A stretch of DNA of 64,000 nucleotides from Polyangiaceae bacterium (lineage in GTDB: Bacteria > Myxococcota_A > Polyangia > Polyangiales > Polyangiaceae). Positions 24,236 to 33,535 of this stretch are shown here, in pieces. Below the pieces are notes generated by a model. The model had not been told where the DNA came from and searched no databases. It saw nothing but the letters and a program-made list of their open reading frames with translations. The DNA is taken from assembly GCA_947475525.1 (NCBI GenBank), contig CANJMI010000012.1, positions 62,001 to 126,000 on the forward strand, written 5' to 3'. Position 1 is the stretch's first letter. Every line of letters starts with the position of its first letter. Both the position numbers and the translations under genes were made by a program.

Positions 24236-26614
24236 ATGCCTGAAAGGACCTGGGCCGCCAAGGGTGCATGGGTCATTGCGCTCGGTATGTCGGCGTGCGG
24301 CGAGCCCAACGGAGCCATCGCGCGTGCCCCGACGACGACGGGAATTGCCCTCGACCTGCGGGAAGGAGCTTCGCGGCCACGCGTCGCGCGGTTGACCCGA
24401 GACGGCGACCCAGCCGGCGCGATAGCGATCGCGCTCGCGACGCCGCCGACTCAGCGAAGGGCCCCCGTCGGGAACCGGGCGTTGGCGTTGCTCTTCGCGG
24501 GCCGGATGGCGCGATTGGGCCTTCCCGTGAGCGCGCGCGACGATGGCGCGGGCTTTCGTTTGTCGCGAAGTGCCTCAACGCCGAGCGATGCCGAGCAGGT
24601 CGTGCGTGCGTTGGCGCAAATCGTCGCCGCGCCTGCAACCGAGGCAGAGGCGGCGATCGTCTCCGCCTCGCTCGCAGCCCTGCCCCTGATGCGCTTGCCT
24701 TCCGACCTGATGGCGCTGGCCGACTGCTCGGGCGACCCGGGGATCGGACCGACGGAGCCAATGCCGAGTGTGACGGGCGAAGCCCTCGAAGGATGGCGCC
24801 AAGGCGCGCTCGAGAAGGCAGGGGTCGCGGTCGGAGTCGTTGGAAATTCGACGTTCACCGACGCCGCGACGCGCGCTCTCGAGAGTGGACCATCCTGGCC
24901 GCTCCGTTCGACTGAGCGCTCGACGGGGCCGCTCGTCTCGGTGCACGCCGCCACCATCGGCGCGATGGCCTTCACGGCGCCAGCGGAGCTCGATGTCGCA
25001 TGGACGATGCCCGACCCCCGGCGCGCCCTGCAGCTCGCCGTGGAGCTCGAGAATCCGCGGTCAGCGCTTGCCGCGAAGCTCGCGGTGCGTGCGACAGGGT
25101 GGACGATTGCCGGAGTGCGCGTCACGGCGCGTCCGGACGGCGGGTGCCTTCGCATTCGCTTCGACGGTGCGGGCATCGCGCGAAAGGAGCTCGCGGCGTC
25201 GGCAGCCGCGGTCCTCGCAATCGCCGAGACCGACATCGCAGCAGGCAACCAAGAGTCCCTCGACCACGCGCTTGTCGCCGAACGTATCGCGGCCTCCGAA
25301 ACCGCTTTAGCCGCTGCCGAACGCGCCGCTTGGTGGGCGCTTGCAGCGAACGCGGCGGACGTTCGTTTGACCGCGAGCAGCGTGCTCTCGATTGCCGCGC
25401 GACGCGACGACGTGGACGGCACGCTGACGGAGTTCGATGCGGCGTATCAATCGGAGCTCATCGCCAATGCTTCGCACGGACCAAACCTCGCACCACGAAA
25501 GCTCGCCGCGACGGCACGCGTGGCCGTTGAGTTTGGGCAGCGGGAATCGTGGATGCTTCTCGCTCACGACTGCGCGGACGCTCACGAGACCGATTGGGAC
25601 GCCGGCCATCGCGCCCTCGCCGCGCTGACGGCTTCCGAATTACCGGCCCTTAACGACGTGACGATTGAGCCGTGGGTTGGACCCGACGGTGTTGGCCTCA
25701 TGGCACACGCGGCGCGACGAGTGGGCGAGACCGGCCCCGACCTCGGTCGCCGCCTCGGCTCGGCGCTCGGGGCCGCATTGACGAGCGTCCCGTTTGCAGA
25801 GCGCCGCTTTGCGCGAGCGCATGCGAAACTTCTCACGCAGCTGAGCACGCCAGATCGCGCATTGACCGAGGCGCTCGCCGTTCGCGTAGCGCCCAACCAG
25901 CCCTCCGCGCACGCTCCATTCGGGTTGCTCGATCGCCAGGTGGCGGTATCGCGCGACGAGGTTGAAGACCGGTGGCGCGCGATGCTGGACGAGCCTTGGC
26001 GCGTAGCGATGTTGGCTAGTATCGATGCAGCGGAAGCGTCGTCAGCCGCAGGGGCACTCGAGCGCTGGTTTGCCGGCCCACCCCAGGCGCGCTGCCCGAC
26101 GGCGCGCAAGGCCGCGCCACCTCTTGCCGGCGAGCACCGCATCGCGGTCCGTGGCAACGCGTCGCGCGCGCTCGTGGCGATCGTGGCTGACAACCCGAAC
26201 GAGTGGAATCGCGTCGAGCTTCTCGCGGCAGCGCTCGCGCGTAAGACGGCCCCGACGGAGCGTGGCTACCCCCCCTGGTACGAGGCCAGTTGGCAGGGCG
26301 GACGGCGGGTCCCCACGCTGGTGTTGCGACTCGACGTTCAGCAGAAAAACGGCGCGTCCGAAGTCGGTACCGTGCAGCAATCCATCGCGGATCTGAGATC
26401 TTGGTGCGTCGAGCCGAGGCACCTCGACAGCGCGAGCGAAGCCGCCGAGAGCACACGCCTAGCTCACGATGCTTCCCCCCGCGGGCGCATCGAAACCTTA
26501 TGGCTTGGCGGGCACGGTCCGCTTGCGACTGCGGAACAATTGCGGAGCTTTTGCCGTAGCCACATTCTGCCCGCTCGCATCGTGACGACGCTCGCCGAGC
26601 CTTCGACGCAATGA
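24236..26614 (+). CDS. M16-like lipoprotein lacking the zinc-binding motif
   Basis: A 792-aa lipoprotein with signal MPERTWAAKGAWVIALGM followed by SAC (lipobox). The sequence is alanine-rich, and its layout of two roughly 400-residue halves (a proteolytic-core-like domain, then an inactive-like domain) recalls insulinase (M16) peptidases. However, the family's HXXEH zinc motif is absent, so it is unlikely to be an active peptidase of that type. It starts 6 bases after the previous lipoprotein gene, so the two are probably co-transcribed. Several long antisense frames overlap it. The fold call is tentative; the lipoprotein signal and spacing support a real gene. Alternative: an unrelated Ala-rich surface lipoprotein. 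Confidence 0.6.
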   Translation: MPERTWAAKGAWVIALGMSACGEPNGAIARAPTTTGIALDLREGASRPRVARLTRDGDPAGAIAIALATPPTQRRAPVGNRALALLFAGRMARLGLPVSARDDGAGFRLSRSASTPSDAEQVVRALAQIVAAPATEAEAAIVSASLAALPLMRLPSDLMALADCSGDPGIGPTEPMPSVTGEALEGWRQGALEKAGVAVGVVGNSTFTDAATRALESGPSWPLRSTERSTGPLVSVHAATIGAMAFTAPAELDVAWTMPDPRRALQLAVELENPRSALAAKLAVRATGWTIAGVRVTARPDGGCLRIRFDGAGIARKELAASAAAVLAIAETDIAAGNQESLDHALVAERIAASETALAAAERAAWWALAANAADVRLTASSVLSIAARRDDVDGTLTEFDAAYQSELIANASHGPNLAPRKLAATARVAVEFGQRESWMLLAHDCADAHETDWDAGHRALAALTASELPALNDVTIEPWVGPDGVGLMAHAARRVGETGPDLGRRLGSALGAALTSVPFAERRFARAHAKLLTQLSTPDRALTEALAVRVAPNQPSAHAPFGLLDRQVAVSRDEVEDRWRAMLDEPWRVAMLASIDAAEASSAAGALERWFAGPPQARCPTARKAAPPLAGEHRIAVRGNASRALVAIVADNPNEWNRVELLAAALARKTAPTERGYPPWYEASWQGGRRVPTLVLRLDVQQKNGASEVGTVQQSIADLRSWCVEPRHLDSASEAAESTRLAHDASPRGRIETLWLGGHGPLATAEQLRSFCRSHILPARIVTTLAEPSTQ

Positions 26615-26628
26615 GTTGAACCAGCACA

Positions 26629-26649
26629 CGCGCCGCTCAAATCGGCGCG
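26629..26649. terminator. Hairpin between convergent genes
   Basis: cgcgccg (26629-26635) and cggcgcg (26643-26649) pair perfectly around a 7-base loop, in the 38-base gap between the M16-like gene and the convergent DUF1285-like gene. It could act as a bidirectional terminator, although no T-tract is present. Confidence 0.45.
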
Positions 26650-26652
26650 CAC

Positions 26653-27132
26653 TCAGCGAATCGGATAGCGAATGCCGCCAAGCTCAATGCCGAGCGGCTC
26701 GGAGTCACACAACCACGGAAATAGCGCGAGCTGCGCAAGCCTGGTGAAGCGCGCCTCGCAGGCTCCGCCTTTTACCGCGCATCGAACCACGTCGTCGTCG
26801 TCGATAGAGAGCGAACGCAGATCGAGGGACTCTTCGGTCCCGTCCGACAGCCGCACCTTCGCGACGTCGCCACAGACGTCCAACCCGATCACGAAGTAGC
26901 CCGTGGCGTCGACGGTGACGTAGCACCAGTCGTAGCCATTCGACAGGATCCAGCGCCCGTCATCGGGGTGCCGAGCGATCCAAGTCGGCAGGGCCGCGAG
27001 CATGCGCGCATGCTCGACCGGTTCGTCGTCGTGAAACCAATGACCGTAACGATCGACGCGAATGGTGCTCTCGCGACTCCGACCATCAGGGGCTGAAGAC
27101 CTAAAGAATTCGGGATGGTCGCCTGGCTTCAT
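26653..27132 (-). CDS. DUF1285-like protein
   Basis: A 159-aa cytoplasmic protein. The segment IRVDRYGHWFHDDEPVEHAR, then WILSNGYDWCYVTVDATG and FVIGLDVCGDVAKVRLSDG, resembles the DUF1285 pattern, in which a substrate-like G.W...G pair leads to small beta domains. The family's function is unknown. It ends (in sequence terms) 38 bases from the M16-like gene and its start overlaps, by 18 bases, the annotated first ATG of the divergent methyltransferase. Family assignment is moderate. Confidence 0.65.
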   Translation of the reverse strand: MKPGDHPEFFRSSAPDGRSRESTIRVDRYGHWFHDDEPVEHARMLAALPTWIARHPDDGRWILSNGYDWCYVTVDATGYFVIGLDVCGDVAKVRLSDGTEESLDLRSLSIDDDDVVRCAVKGGACEARFTRLAQLALFPWLCDSEPLGIELGGIRYPIR

Positions 27133-27903
27133 CGGTCGGTGCTACCCTCGTGGACCTTGGATTCATCGAAGCACCCCGGAGATCTGGCGGCAACGCGACG
27201 TTACTACGACGAGTTCGCGGTACGTTACGACCGCGCGCGAGGCGGTCGCGTCGAAGGCGGTTATCACGACTTGGTGGACGACCTCGAGATCGATTTCGTC
27301 GCGCGATTCGCCCGCGGTGCGGACGTGCTCGAAGTGGGCTGCGGGACCGGGTTGTTGCTCGAGCGTATCGCCGCATTCTCGCGCCATGCTGAAGGCGTCG
27401 ATCTCTCGCCAGGCATGCTTTCTGGAGCCCGCGAACGGGGACTCAACGTGCGGGAGGCGAGCGTGACGGAGCTGCCATTCGCCGACGAGAGCTTCGATGT
27501 CACCTGCTCGTTCAAGGTATTGGCACACGTCGCGGACATTCGACGCGCCCTCTCCGAGATGACACGAGTTACACGCCGAGGCGGAACGATCGTGGCTGAA
27601 TTTTACAATCCACTCAGCCTGCGCGCGCTCGCAAAGCGCCTTGGCCCCGCGGGAAAAGTTGGCGAGAAGACGACCGAGGCTGCGGTGTACACGCGGTTCG
27701 ACCGCCCAAGCGAGGCCGCCCTGTTGTGCCCCGCGGGAACGCGACTCGTGGACCGCCGTGGCGTGCGCATCGTGACGCCAACGGCCGCATCGCTGCACTG
27801 GCCCGTGATAGGTCCGCTGCTACGTTCGGCCGAGTGGAGGCTCTGCGACTCGCCCTTCGCCACCTTCGCCGGATTTTGGATCGGCGCGTTCCGCAAAGAC
27901 TGA
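27115..27903 (+). CDS. Class I SAM-dependent methyltransferase
   Basis: A 262-aa protein with the Rossmann-type SAM site: motif I VLEVGCGTGLLLERI (about 70-84), GVDLSPGMLSGARER (92-106), motif for post-I/II ASVTELPFADESFDV (112-126) and RVTRRGGTIVAEFYNP (148-163). This fits the methyltransferase-11/25 group; substrate unknown. ATG 27115 would overlap the divergent gene's start by 18 bases; GTG 27139 would leave no overlap and keeps the whole domain. Acceptors in this group range from quinones to polyketides or glycans; the neighbours do not help decide. Confidence 0.85.
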   Translation: MVAWLHRSVLPSWTLDSSKHPGDLAATRRYYDEFAVRYDRARGGRVEGGYHDLVDDLEIDFVARFARGADVLEVGCGTGLLLERIAAFSRHAEGVDLSPGMLSGARERGLNVREASVTELPFADESFDVTCSFKVLAHVADIRRALSEMTRVTRRGGTIVAEFYNPLSLRALAKRLGPAGKVGEKTTEAAVYTRFDRPSEAALLCPAGTRLVDRRGVRIVTPTAASLHWPVIGPLLRSAEWRLCDSPFATFAGFWIGAFRKD

Positions 27904-27912
27904 GACGCGCCC

Positions 27913-28836
27913 TCAAAACGCCGACGATAGGCCGAAGCTCGCAAAACCCGGACCGACGTCCACGAGGGGCTCGAACGTCCACCCGAGCGCCGCGCGTTTC
28001 TGGGTCGTCCGGTCGACGGCCACGAGCGTCGCCTCGGCCTCAATCACCCCAGCCACGACCAGCGCCGTCGTTAGGCCGACCGATATCCAATTGACGGTTC
28101 GCACCGTCTCGAACCCGCGACGAGCCGCGTCGCAGTCCTCGAAACGACAATCCACCGCGGCGTAATGCTGAGCCGCAATCAGAGTCCCGAACGACGCCGC
28201 CGCCGCGAGGACTTCGCTCGTCGCGAAAAAAATACCGCGCCCGACCTCGCCATTTTGGAATTGCCCAACGCCGAACGGCAGAAGAGCGACGAGACGCGAG
28301 CGACGCGTGACCACGATCGTGGCCGCCGTATTCTTCGCTTGCTCGGCCTGACGTTGCGCTTCGCGTTCGCGCTGCTCCCGCGCGACGGCCTCTTGGCGGT
28401 CACGCAGGATCACTTGCCGTTGTCGCTCGAGTTCCTCTGCGTGCTCCGCCGCCACGGCCACGAACCGCTGCATCACGGGTTCCGGAAGCTGACCGGCTGG
28501 CGGCTCGTAGAATGGATCGTCGCGTAGCTGCTCCAAGACCAGGTGATCCGCTTCGGGCCCCCGCCCAAGCGCGACGAGCGTCGCCGCGAAGAGCGGTCGC
28601 GCGGCTTGCAAAACTTCGCGCTGCTTCTTCGAGTCCGGAGCCCGCGGATCGACAGGCTCAGCCATGAGGGCTGCGAACACCTCACTCGCACGCTCGTACT
28701 GGCCGTTGCTAAAAAGGTTTCGGCCAATCTCGAACTCTGAACGCGTATCGGCGGAGGCGAACCATGAAAAGCTCGACATCACCGCGACCACGACAGCTAC
28801 GACGCGCAACGACAACGGCGAGAAAGTAATGCACAT
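27913..28836 (-). CDS. Exported TPR-like protein with C-terminal membrane segments
   Basis: A 307-aa protein with a signal peptide (LRVVAVVVAVMSSFSWFAS). A TPR-like region (RNLFSNGQYERASEVFAALM) is followed by a charged coiled-coil at about 140-170 (EELERQRQVILRDRQEA, EREAQRQAEQAK). The C-terminal part has hydrophobic segments (LVALLPFGVGQFQNGEVG, WISVGLTTALVVAGVIEA); the GVGQFQNGEVGRG motif is typical of a family of myxobacterial exported proteins seen near Ser/Thr kinases. It follows the kinase on the same strand by 56 bases, so the three genes pyk, kinase and this one may be one operon. Role unknown. Confidence 0.72.
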   Translation of the reverse strand: MCITFSPLSLRVVAVVVAVMSSFSWFASADTRSEFEIGRNLFSNGQYERASEVFAALMAEPVDPRAPDSKKQREVLQAARPLFAATLVALGRGPEADHLVLEQLRDDPFYEPPAGQLPEPVMQRFVAVAAEHAEELERQRQVILRDRQEAVAREQREREAQRQAEQAKNTAATIVVTRRSRLVALLPFGVGQFQNGEVGRGIFFATSEVLAAAASFGTLIAAQHYAAVDCRFEDCDAARRGFETVRTVNWISVGLTTALVVAGVIEAEATLVAVDRTTQKRAALGWTFEPLVDVGPGFASFGLSSAF

Positions 28837-28892
28837 TCGGGCCGTCGCCTACCCGCTATCGCCAACGCCCAACTCAACCCGTGCGCAGGTGG

Positions 28893-30767
28893 TCATCCCG
28901 GCCACCGCACCGAGACGGCCACGCCGGCTCTCAAGATCACCGAATCGCGCTTGTTGCCGGGCATGAACGTGCACACCGTCCGCCGCTGAACGTCGGCCAT
29001 TTTTACGGTCCCCGCGGCCCCGGCGCCGAACACGAGGCCGTTGTCACAGCTGACACGCGCATTGCTCGGCCCATCCCCGAGCGACACCTGAGCATCTTTG
29101 AACCCGAGCGCGACGGTGAACTGTTGCACGCGTGCAGCATCGTCCGCCGGCGGCTCGATCACGTTGATGACCGCGGTCACAGGCGAGCAGCACGGGTTGT
29201 CCTCGGGCATCAAACCCACGACCGTATGTGCACCCGGCGTTAGGTCCTGGAGCAGGCCGAACCACGGGACCTCGACGCCGTCGACGCGCAACTTCGCCCC
29301 CGCCGGAACGACCGTGAGTCGCACTTTTCGATGGAGTGACAGCCGAGGCACTTCACCTACTCCCCGTGGCAGCACGGGATGCAGCGACGTCGCCGCCGAC
29401 GACACGACAGCCTTCACGACGCTCGGCGCCGGTGCCGCTCCAAGGTCGTCGCCCGCCAAACGAGCTGCCGTCGCGGAAACCGCACCGCGCGGAGCCTCAA
29501 AGTCGAGATCAAGCGACACGACGGGCCGAGCTTCCGCCCCGCCCTCGCCGCGGAAAGCCCGAGCCGCAAAGAACGACGTTCCTCCAATGACGAGCGCACC
29601 TGCCCCAAGGAACGCGACCCGCGTGAGTCTGCGCCCCCACACTCGCTGCGCGGACAGCGCGCTGACCCGCTTGAGGATCGCGAGGTCGTTCGGATGAAGC
29701 GCGAGCGCTCGGTTGAAGTCAGCAGCCGCGCCTTGCATGTCACCGTCATGACGTGAGCGCTCACCGCGTGTCAGCAAGCGCGGGACGAGTGCGTCAGCCA
29801 ACTGCTGGCGGAACGCTTCGGGCTCGGCGAAATACTCCTCGAGTCGTTGCGAGACGTCCGCGAACTCGAGGGCGGCGAACTCGTCTGCGATGGCCTTGGC
29901 AAACGCGAGCGCGCTCGGGTAGCGCTTTGCAGGCTCCAGCTCGAGCGCCTTCGCCACGATCGACGCCCAACGACCGCCGACCTCAGAGCGCTCCGAGTCC
30001 GCAGCTTGGTAATCGCCAAGGAGCACCTTACGCAGCACCTGCGCCGGATTCGTTCCATCAAACGGCAGATGCCCGACTAGGCATTCGTAGAACAGTACGC
30101 CGAGTGCGAACACGTCCGTCGTCGGCGCGATCTCCCCGCCTTCGATCTGCTCGGGCGCCATGTGCGCGGGCGAGCCAAGAATTTGCCCCGTAGAGGTGAC
30201 GCCCTGGGCATCGAGCACTTTCGCAATACCGAAATCGGTGAGCTTCACGTGCACGTGGCGCCGTCCAGACGGGTTGGAGCCATCCCTGGGACTCGAGGGT
30301 CGCTCGGAGCCTTGCCCAAGCTCGAGCAAGACGTTTTCGGGCTTGATGTCACGATGGATGACGCCCGCCTCGTGCGCGTGCTCGACCGCATCGCAAAGCA
30401 TGCAGGTGATCACGGCGGCGATCTCAGCGGGAAGCGCACCATGGTCCTCGAGCACGCATCGCAGGGTCGTGCCGCGGATCAACTCGGCGACGAGATAACG
30501 CTCCTCGTCCTCTTCGTCGGAGACATCGTAGACGTCGACGATGCCGTGGTGCCGGAGCTTTGCGACCGCCTTCGCCTCCGCGACGAAACGTCGCCGAACC
30601 TCAGCATTTTCTCGCAAATGCTTGTGAATGAGCTTCACGGCGACCTCGCGCTCGAGGCGCAGGTCTCGGGCGCGATACACGGTGGCCATGCCGCCATGAC
30701 CGAGCTCTTCGAGGAGCTCGTATTTGTCCAACCTAGGGTAGTGGTTCTTGGGCGCGAGCGCGCTCAC
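28893..30767 (-). CDS. Ser/Thr protein kinase with TM helix and PEGA-like tail
   Basis: A 624-aa Hanks-type kinase. Kinase domain at about 12-290: glycine loop LGHGGMATVYRAR, catalytic lysine VAVKLIHK, catalytic loop VIHRDIKPENVLL, DFG in LTDFGIAKV, and GSPAHMAPEQ for the activation segment end. A TPR-like stretch lies at about 330-370 (MQGAAADFNRALALHPND). One transmembrane helix (VAFLGAGALVIGGTSFF) is near 385-402, and an extracytoplasmic part has a PEGA-like repeat (LRVDGVEVPWFGLLQDLTPG) near 500-530. The start is GTG 30767, which overlaps the pyk stop by 4 bases (GTGA), implying coupled translation with pyruvate kinase. Pyruvate kinase as a substrate is conceivable but not shown. Confidence 0.93.
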   Translation of the reverse strand: MSALAPKNHYPRLDKYELLEELGHGGMATVYRARDLRLEREVAVKLIHKHLRENAEVRRRFVAEAKAVAKLRHHGIVDVYDVSDEEDEERYLVAELIRGTTLRCVLEDHGALPAEIAAVITCMLCDAVEHAHEAGVIHRDIKPENVLLELGQGSERPSSPRDGSNPSGRRHVHVKLTDFGIAKVLDAQGVTSTGQILGSPAHMAPEQIEGGEIAPTTDVFALGVLFYECLVGHLPFDGTNPAQVLRKVLLGDYQAADSERSEVGGRWASIVAKALELEPAKRYPSALAFAKAIADEFAALEFADVSQRLEEYFAEPEAFRQQLADALVPRLLTRGERSRHDGDMQGAAADFNRALALHPNDLAILKRVSALSAQRVWGRRLTRVAFLGAGALVIGGTSFFAARAFRGEGGAEARPVVSLDLDFEAPRGAVSATAARLAGDDLGAAPAPSVVKAVVSSAATSLHPVLPRGVGEVPRLSLHRKVRLTVVPAGAKLRVDGVEVPWFGLLQDLTPGAHTVVGLMPEDNPCCSPVTAVINVIEPPADDAARVQQFTVALGFKDAQVSLGDGPSNARVSCDNGLVFGAGAAGTVKMADVQRRTVCTFMPGNKRDSVILRAGVAVSVRWPG

Positions 30768-32191
30768 TCGACCACCTTGACCTGGATGGCGTTCGTCGTC
30801 CCCGCAACGCCGACGGGCGCACCGAAGACAGCCACGAACGAATCGCCCGGGGCTACGAATCCATTGGCCAAGAGCAAGGCATGCGCGCGCTGAATCATCT
30901 CGTCGGAGTCACGGAGGTGCTCGACGTACATCGGAACGATGCCCCAAAGAAGGCACAGTTGCCGGAGGGTCTTCACGTTCGGAGAGAGTCCAATGATCGC
31001 GGCGGTCGGGCGTGCCCCTGAGGCAAAGCGCGCGGTCGAACCACTTTCAGTGAAGGCAACGAGCACCTTCGCGCCGACCGATTTGGCAATCTCGCAAGCA
31101 CCACGCGCGATCGACTCCGCGACCCGCGTCCGCTCCGCGACGGCCCTCGAACCCGACGGACGGTAGAAGGAACTTTGCTCGGCCTCGACGATGATGCGGT
31201 GCATCATCCGCACGACGAGAGCGGGGTGATTGCCCATCGCGGTTTCACCCGAAAGCATCACCGCGTCGGCTCCGTCGAACACCGCCGTTGCGACGTCGCT
31301 TGCTTCGGCGCGAGTTGGCCGCTGCGCCGTCACCATCGATTGCATCATCTCGGTCGCGACGATCGCCGGACGCTGATGCAGCCTTGCTAAGCCGAGGATT
31401 TTCCGCTGAATGACAGGCACGTGCTCAGGCGGAAACTCCACGCCGAGGTCGCCACGCGCGACCATCACGGCATCGGAAGCGAGGATGATCGGTTCGAGGT
31501 GCTCGATCGCTTGCGGCGTCTCAAGCTTCGCGACAACCGGCGTTGGTCGCCCCCACGCCTCGCAGATATCACGGACGAGCCGCACTTCCGCCGCGCTGCG
31601 GACGAAAGACAGTGCGACGAAGTCGATGCCCTGGGACAGGCCGAACGACAAATCGAGTTTGTCCTTCTCGGTCAGGGTCTCGATGCGGACCCGATCCGCC
31701 GGGATGTGCACACCGACCTTGTCGCGGAGCGTACCGGCTTGCGTGCAGCGAGCGCGCAACTTCCCACCCCCGGCCTCGACGACCTCGATGTTCACTCGCC
31801 CGTCATCGAGCAAGAGAACGTCACCGACGTGAAGATCGTCTGCGAGTCCCGGGTACTGGATGAGCACGGTGCTCTCATCCGCAACGGCATTCGCGTTGGA
31901 CGTCTCGGCGAGGGCCACTTCTTGGCCGCGCTCGAGCGACAGGGTTCCGCCTTCGAAACGTCCCGTTCGAATCTTCGGGCCGCAAAGGTCTTGGAGGATC
32001 GCGACCTCTTTGCGACACAGGTCAGCGGCGGCGCGCACCCGACGAATGCGTTCGCCATGCTCCTCGTGGCTTCCGTGCGAAAAGTTAAGGCGGGCGACAT
32101 TCATGCCCGCCTCGATGAGCTCGACGAGCGCCTCGGGTGAGTCCGACGCGGGCCCTAATGTGCAGATGATTTTGGCCCGGCGAATCGTCAC
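30764..32191 (-). CDS. pyk: Pyruvate kinase
   Basis: A 475-aa enzyme of glycolysis: phosphoenolpyruvate plus ADP to pyruvate plus ATP. Signatures: TIRRAKIICTLGPASDS at the start, NFSHGSHEEH, LQDLCGPKIRTG, the K of VVAKLETPQAIEHLE, VMVARGDLGVE, and VATEMMQSM followed by PTRAEASDVATAVFDGADAVM (two adjoining stretches). The GTG at 32191 gives the normal N-terminus; an upstream ATG at 32218 would add 9 poorly conserved residues. It is translationally coupled to the kinase downstream and divergent from lysA. The product feeds the pyruvate dehydrogenase genes encoded at 39507-42791. Confidence 0.96.
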   Translation of the reverse strand: MTIRRAKIICTLGPASDSPEALVELIEAGMNVARLNFSHGSHEEHGERIRRVRAAADLCRKEVAILQDLCGPKIRTGRFEGGTLSLERGQEVALAETSNANAVADESTVLIQYPGLADDLHVGDVLLLDDGRVNIEVVEAGGGKLRARCTQAGTLRDKVGVHIPADRVRIETLTEKDKLDLSFGLSQGIDFVALSFVRSAAEVRLVRDICEAWGRPTPVVAKLETPQAIEHLEPIILASDAVMVARGDLGVEFPPEHVPVIQRKILGLARLHQRPAIVATEMMQSMVTAQRPTRAEASDVATAVFDGADAVMLSGETAMGNHPALVVRMMHRIIVEAEQSSFYRPSGSRAVAERTRVAESIARGACEIAKSVGAKVLVAFTESGSTARFASGARPTAAIIGLSPNVKTLRQLCLLWGIVPMYVEHLRDSDEMIQRAHALLLANGFVAPGDSFVAVFGAPVGVAGTTNAIQVKVVE

Positions 32192-32249
32192 GTCCCGAGA
32201 ATGGCATGGCCGGGGCAACGTCGGAAGGGATGTTGTGCTTGACCCACGA

Positions 32250-33524
32250 ATGCCCGTCCGTCAGAAGCGGTGGATGCTCTCGCGTGACTCACACGGACGC
32301 GCCATCCTCGGCGGACGCCGCATCGCCGACCTTCTCGAAGCGGCCGGTGCTTCCACGCCGGCGTACATCTACGATCTTGGAGCGATGGCGTGTGAGGCAA
32401 GGGAGCTTACCGCGGCTTTCGGCGACCAGCCGTATCTCGTCGCGTACGCGGTCAAAGCCAACACCGCCGGCCCGGTCATCCGCACGTTGGGGGATGCGGG
32501 CTGCGGCGCCGAAGTCGGCTCGTGGGCCGAGCTGCAGGTGGCCCTGCGGGCCGGAATTGGACCGGAGCGTTTGTTGCTCTCCGGTATGGGGAAGACGTCG
32601 CAAGCGATCGATGCGGCGGTCGGCGCGGGCGACCGCGGAATCCGCGCCATTCAAGTCGATTCGGTTGACGAACTCGGGCGCATCGCGGCTCGCGCTCGGG
32701 CGATCGGACGAAAGGCGCGCGTCGCTTTGCGGCTGAACCCCGGGGTGATGGCGGAGACCCACGAAGCCATCGCGACCGGACACGACGACGCCAAATTCGG
32801 CATCGCGCTGCGCGACCTCGCAGCTGCCTTCGAGGCGCTGGACGGAGCAAGCGATGCGCTGGACCTCGTCGGGCTCGGTGGCCATGTCGGCTCGCAGCTC
32901 ACTCGCACCGAGGATTATCTCGAGGGCGCGCGCGCGATTCTCAGCATTGCGGTCACCCGTCCCGGCCTCGAGTTGGTCGACTTCGGCGGTGGATTTGGGA
33001 TCGACTACGGCGATGGATGCGCGGTCCGACCGGCAGACTTCGCTCGGGCGGCAACGGCACTCGTCCGCGAAGCGATGCCCGGCGCAACGCTTGTCGTCGA
33101 ACCGGGACGCGCGCTTGTCGGCGCCCACGGCAGCTTGATTGCCACGGTGGTTGCAACCAAACTGAGTGGGGAGCGCCGCTGGCTCGTGCTCGACGCCGGG
33201 ATGACCGACCTCCTTCGCCCCGCCCTCTACGGTGCTCGACATCGCATCGAGCCACTCGACGCGGCGCCCGACCCGCACGCGCTGACGTGGCGTGTCGTCG
33301 GCCCCGTGTGCGAATCGACGGACGAGTTTGGGGAGTTTTCACTTGGGAGTCCGCCGCCCGCCAAGGTGCTGATCCGCGACGCCGGCGCCTACGGCTACAC
33401 GATGGCAAGCCACTACAACGGCCGCGGCTATCCAACCGAGGTGTTCCTTCACGCGGACGGGCGCGTCACCACGAGCCACGCGAACAGCGCCACGAGTTGG
33501 GTGGACGCACGCTCGGCGTCGTGA
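32250..33524 (+). CDS. lysA: Diaminopimelate decarboxylase
   Basis: A 424-aa PLP enzyme, last step of lysine biosynthesis (meso-diaminopimelate to lysine plus CO2). The PLP lysine is in YAVKANTAGPVIRTL near residue 70; VDFGGGFGIDYGDG is the phosphate-binding Gly-rich motif, EPGRALVGAHG binds substrate/PLP, and GPVCESTDEFGE and DAGAYGYTMASHYNGR form the C-terminal active-site part. The ATG at 32250 is chosen; GTG 32235 and ATG 32274 are alternatives in the same frame. It is divergent from pyk (58 bases) and convergent, with only 11 bases between, to the helicase-associated gene. Confidence 0.95.
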   Translation: MPVRQKRWMLSRDSHGRAILGGRRIADLLEAAGASTPAYIYDLGAMACEARELTAAFGDQPYLVAYAVKANTAGPVIRTLGDAGCGAEVGSWAELQVALRAGIGPERLLLSGMGKTSQAIDAAVGAGDRGIRAIQVDSVDELGRIAARARAIGRKARVALRLNPGVMAETHEAIATGHDDAKFGIALRDLAAAFEALDGASDALDLVGLGGHVGSQLTRTEDYLEGARAILSIAVTRPGLELVDFGGGFGIDYGDGCAVRPADFARAATALVREAMPGATLVVEPGRALVGAHGSLIATVVATKLSGERRWLVLDAGMTDLLRPALYGARHRIEPLDAAPDPHALTWRVVGPVCESTDEFGEFSLGSPPPAKVLIRDAGAYGYTMASHYNGRGYPTEVFLHADGRVTTSHANSATSWVDARSAS

Positions 33525-33535
33525 CGTTTCGGGGG

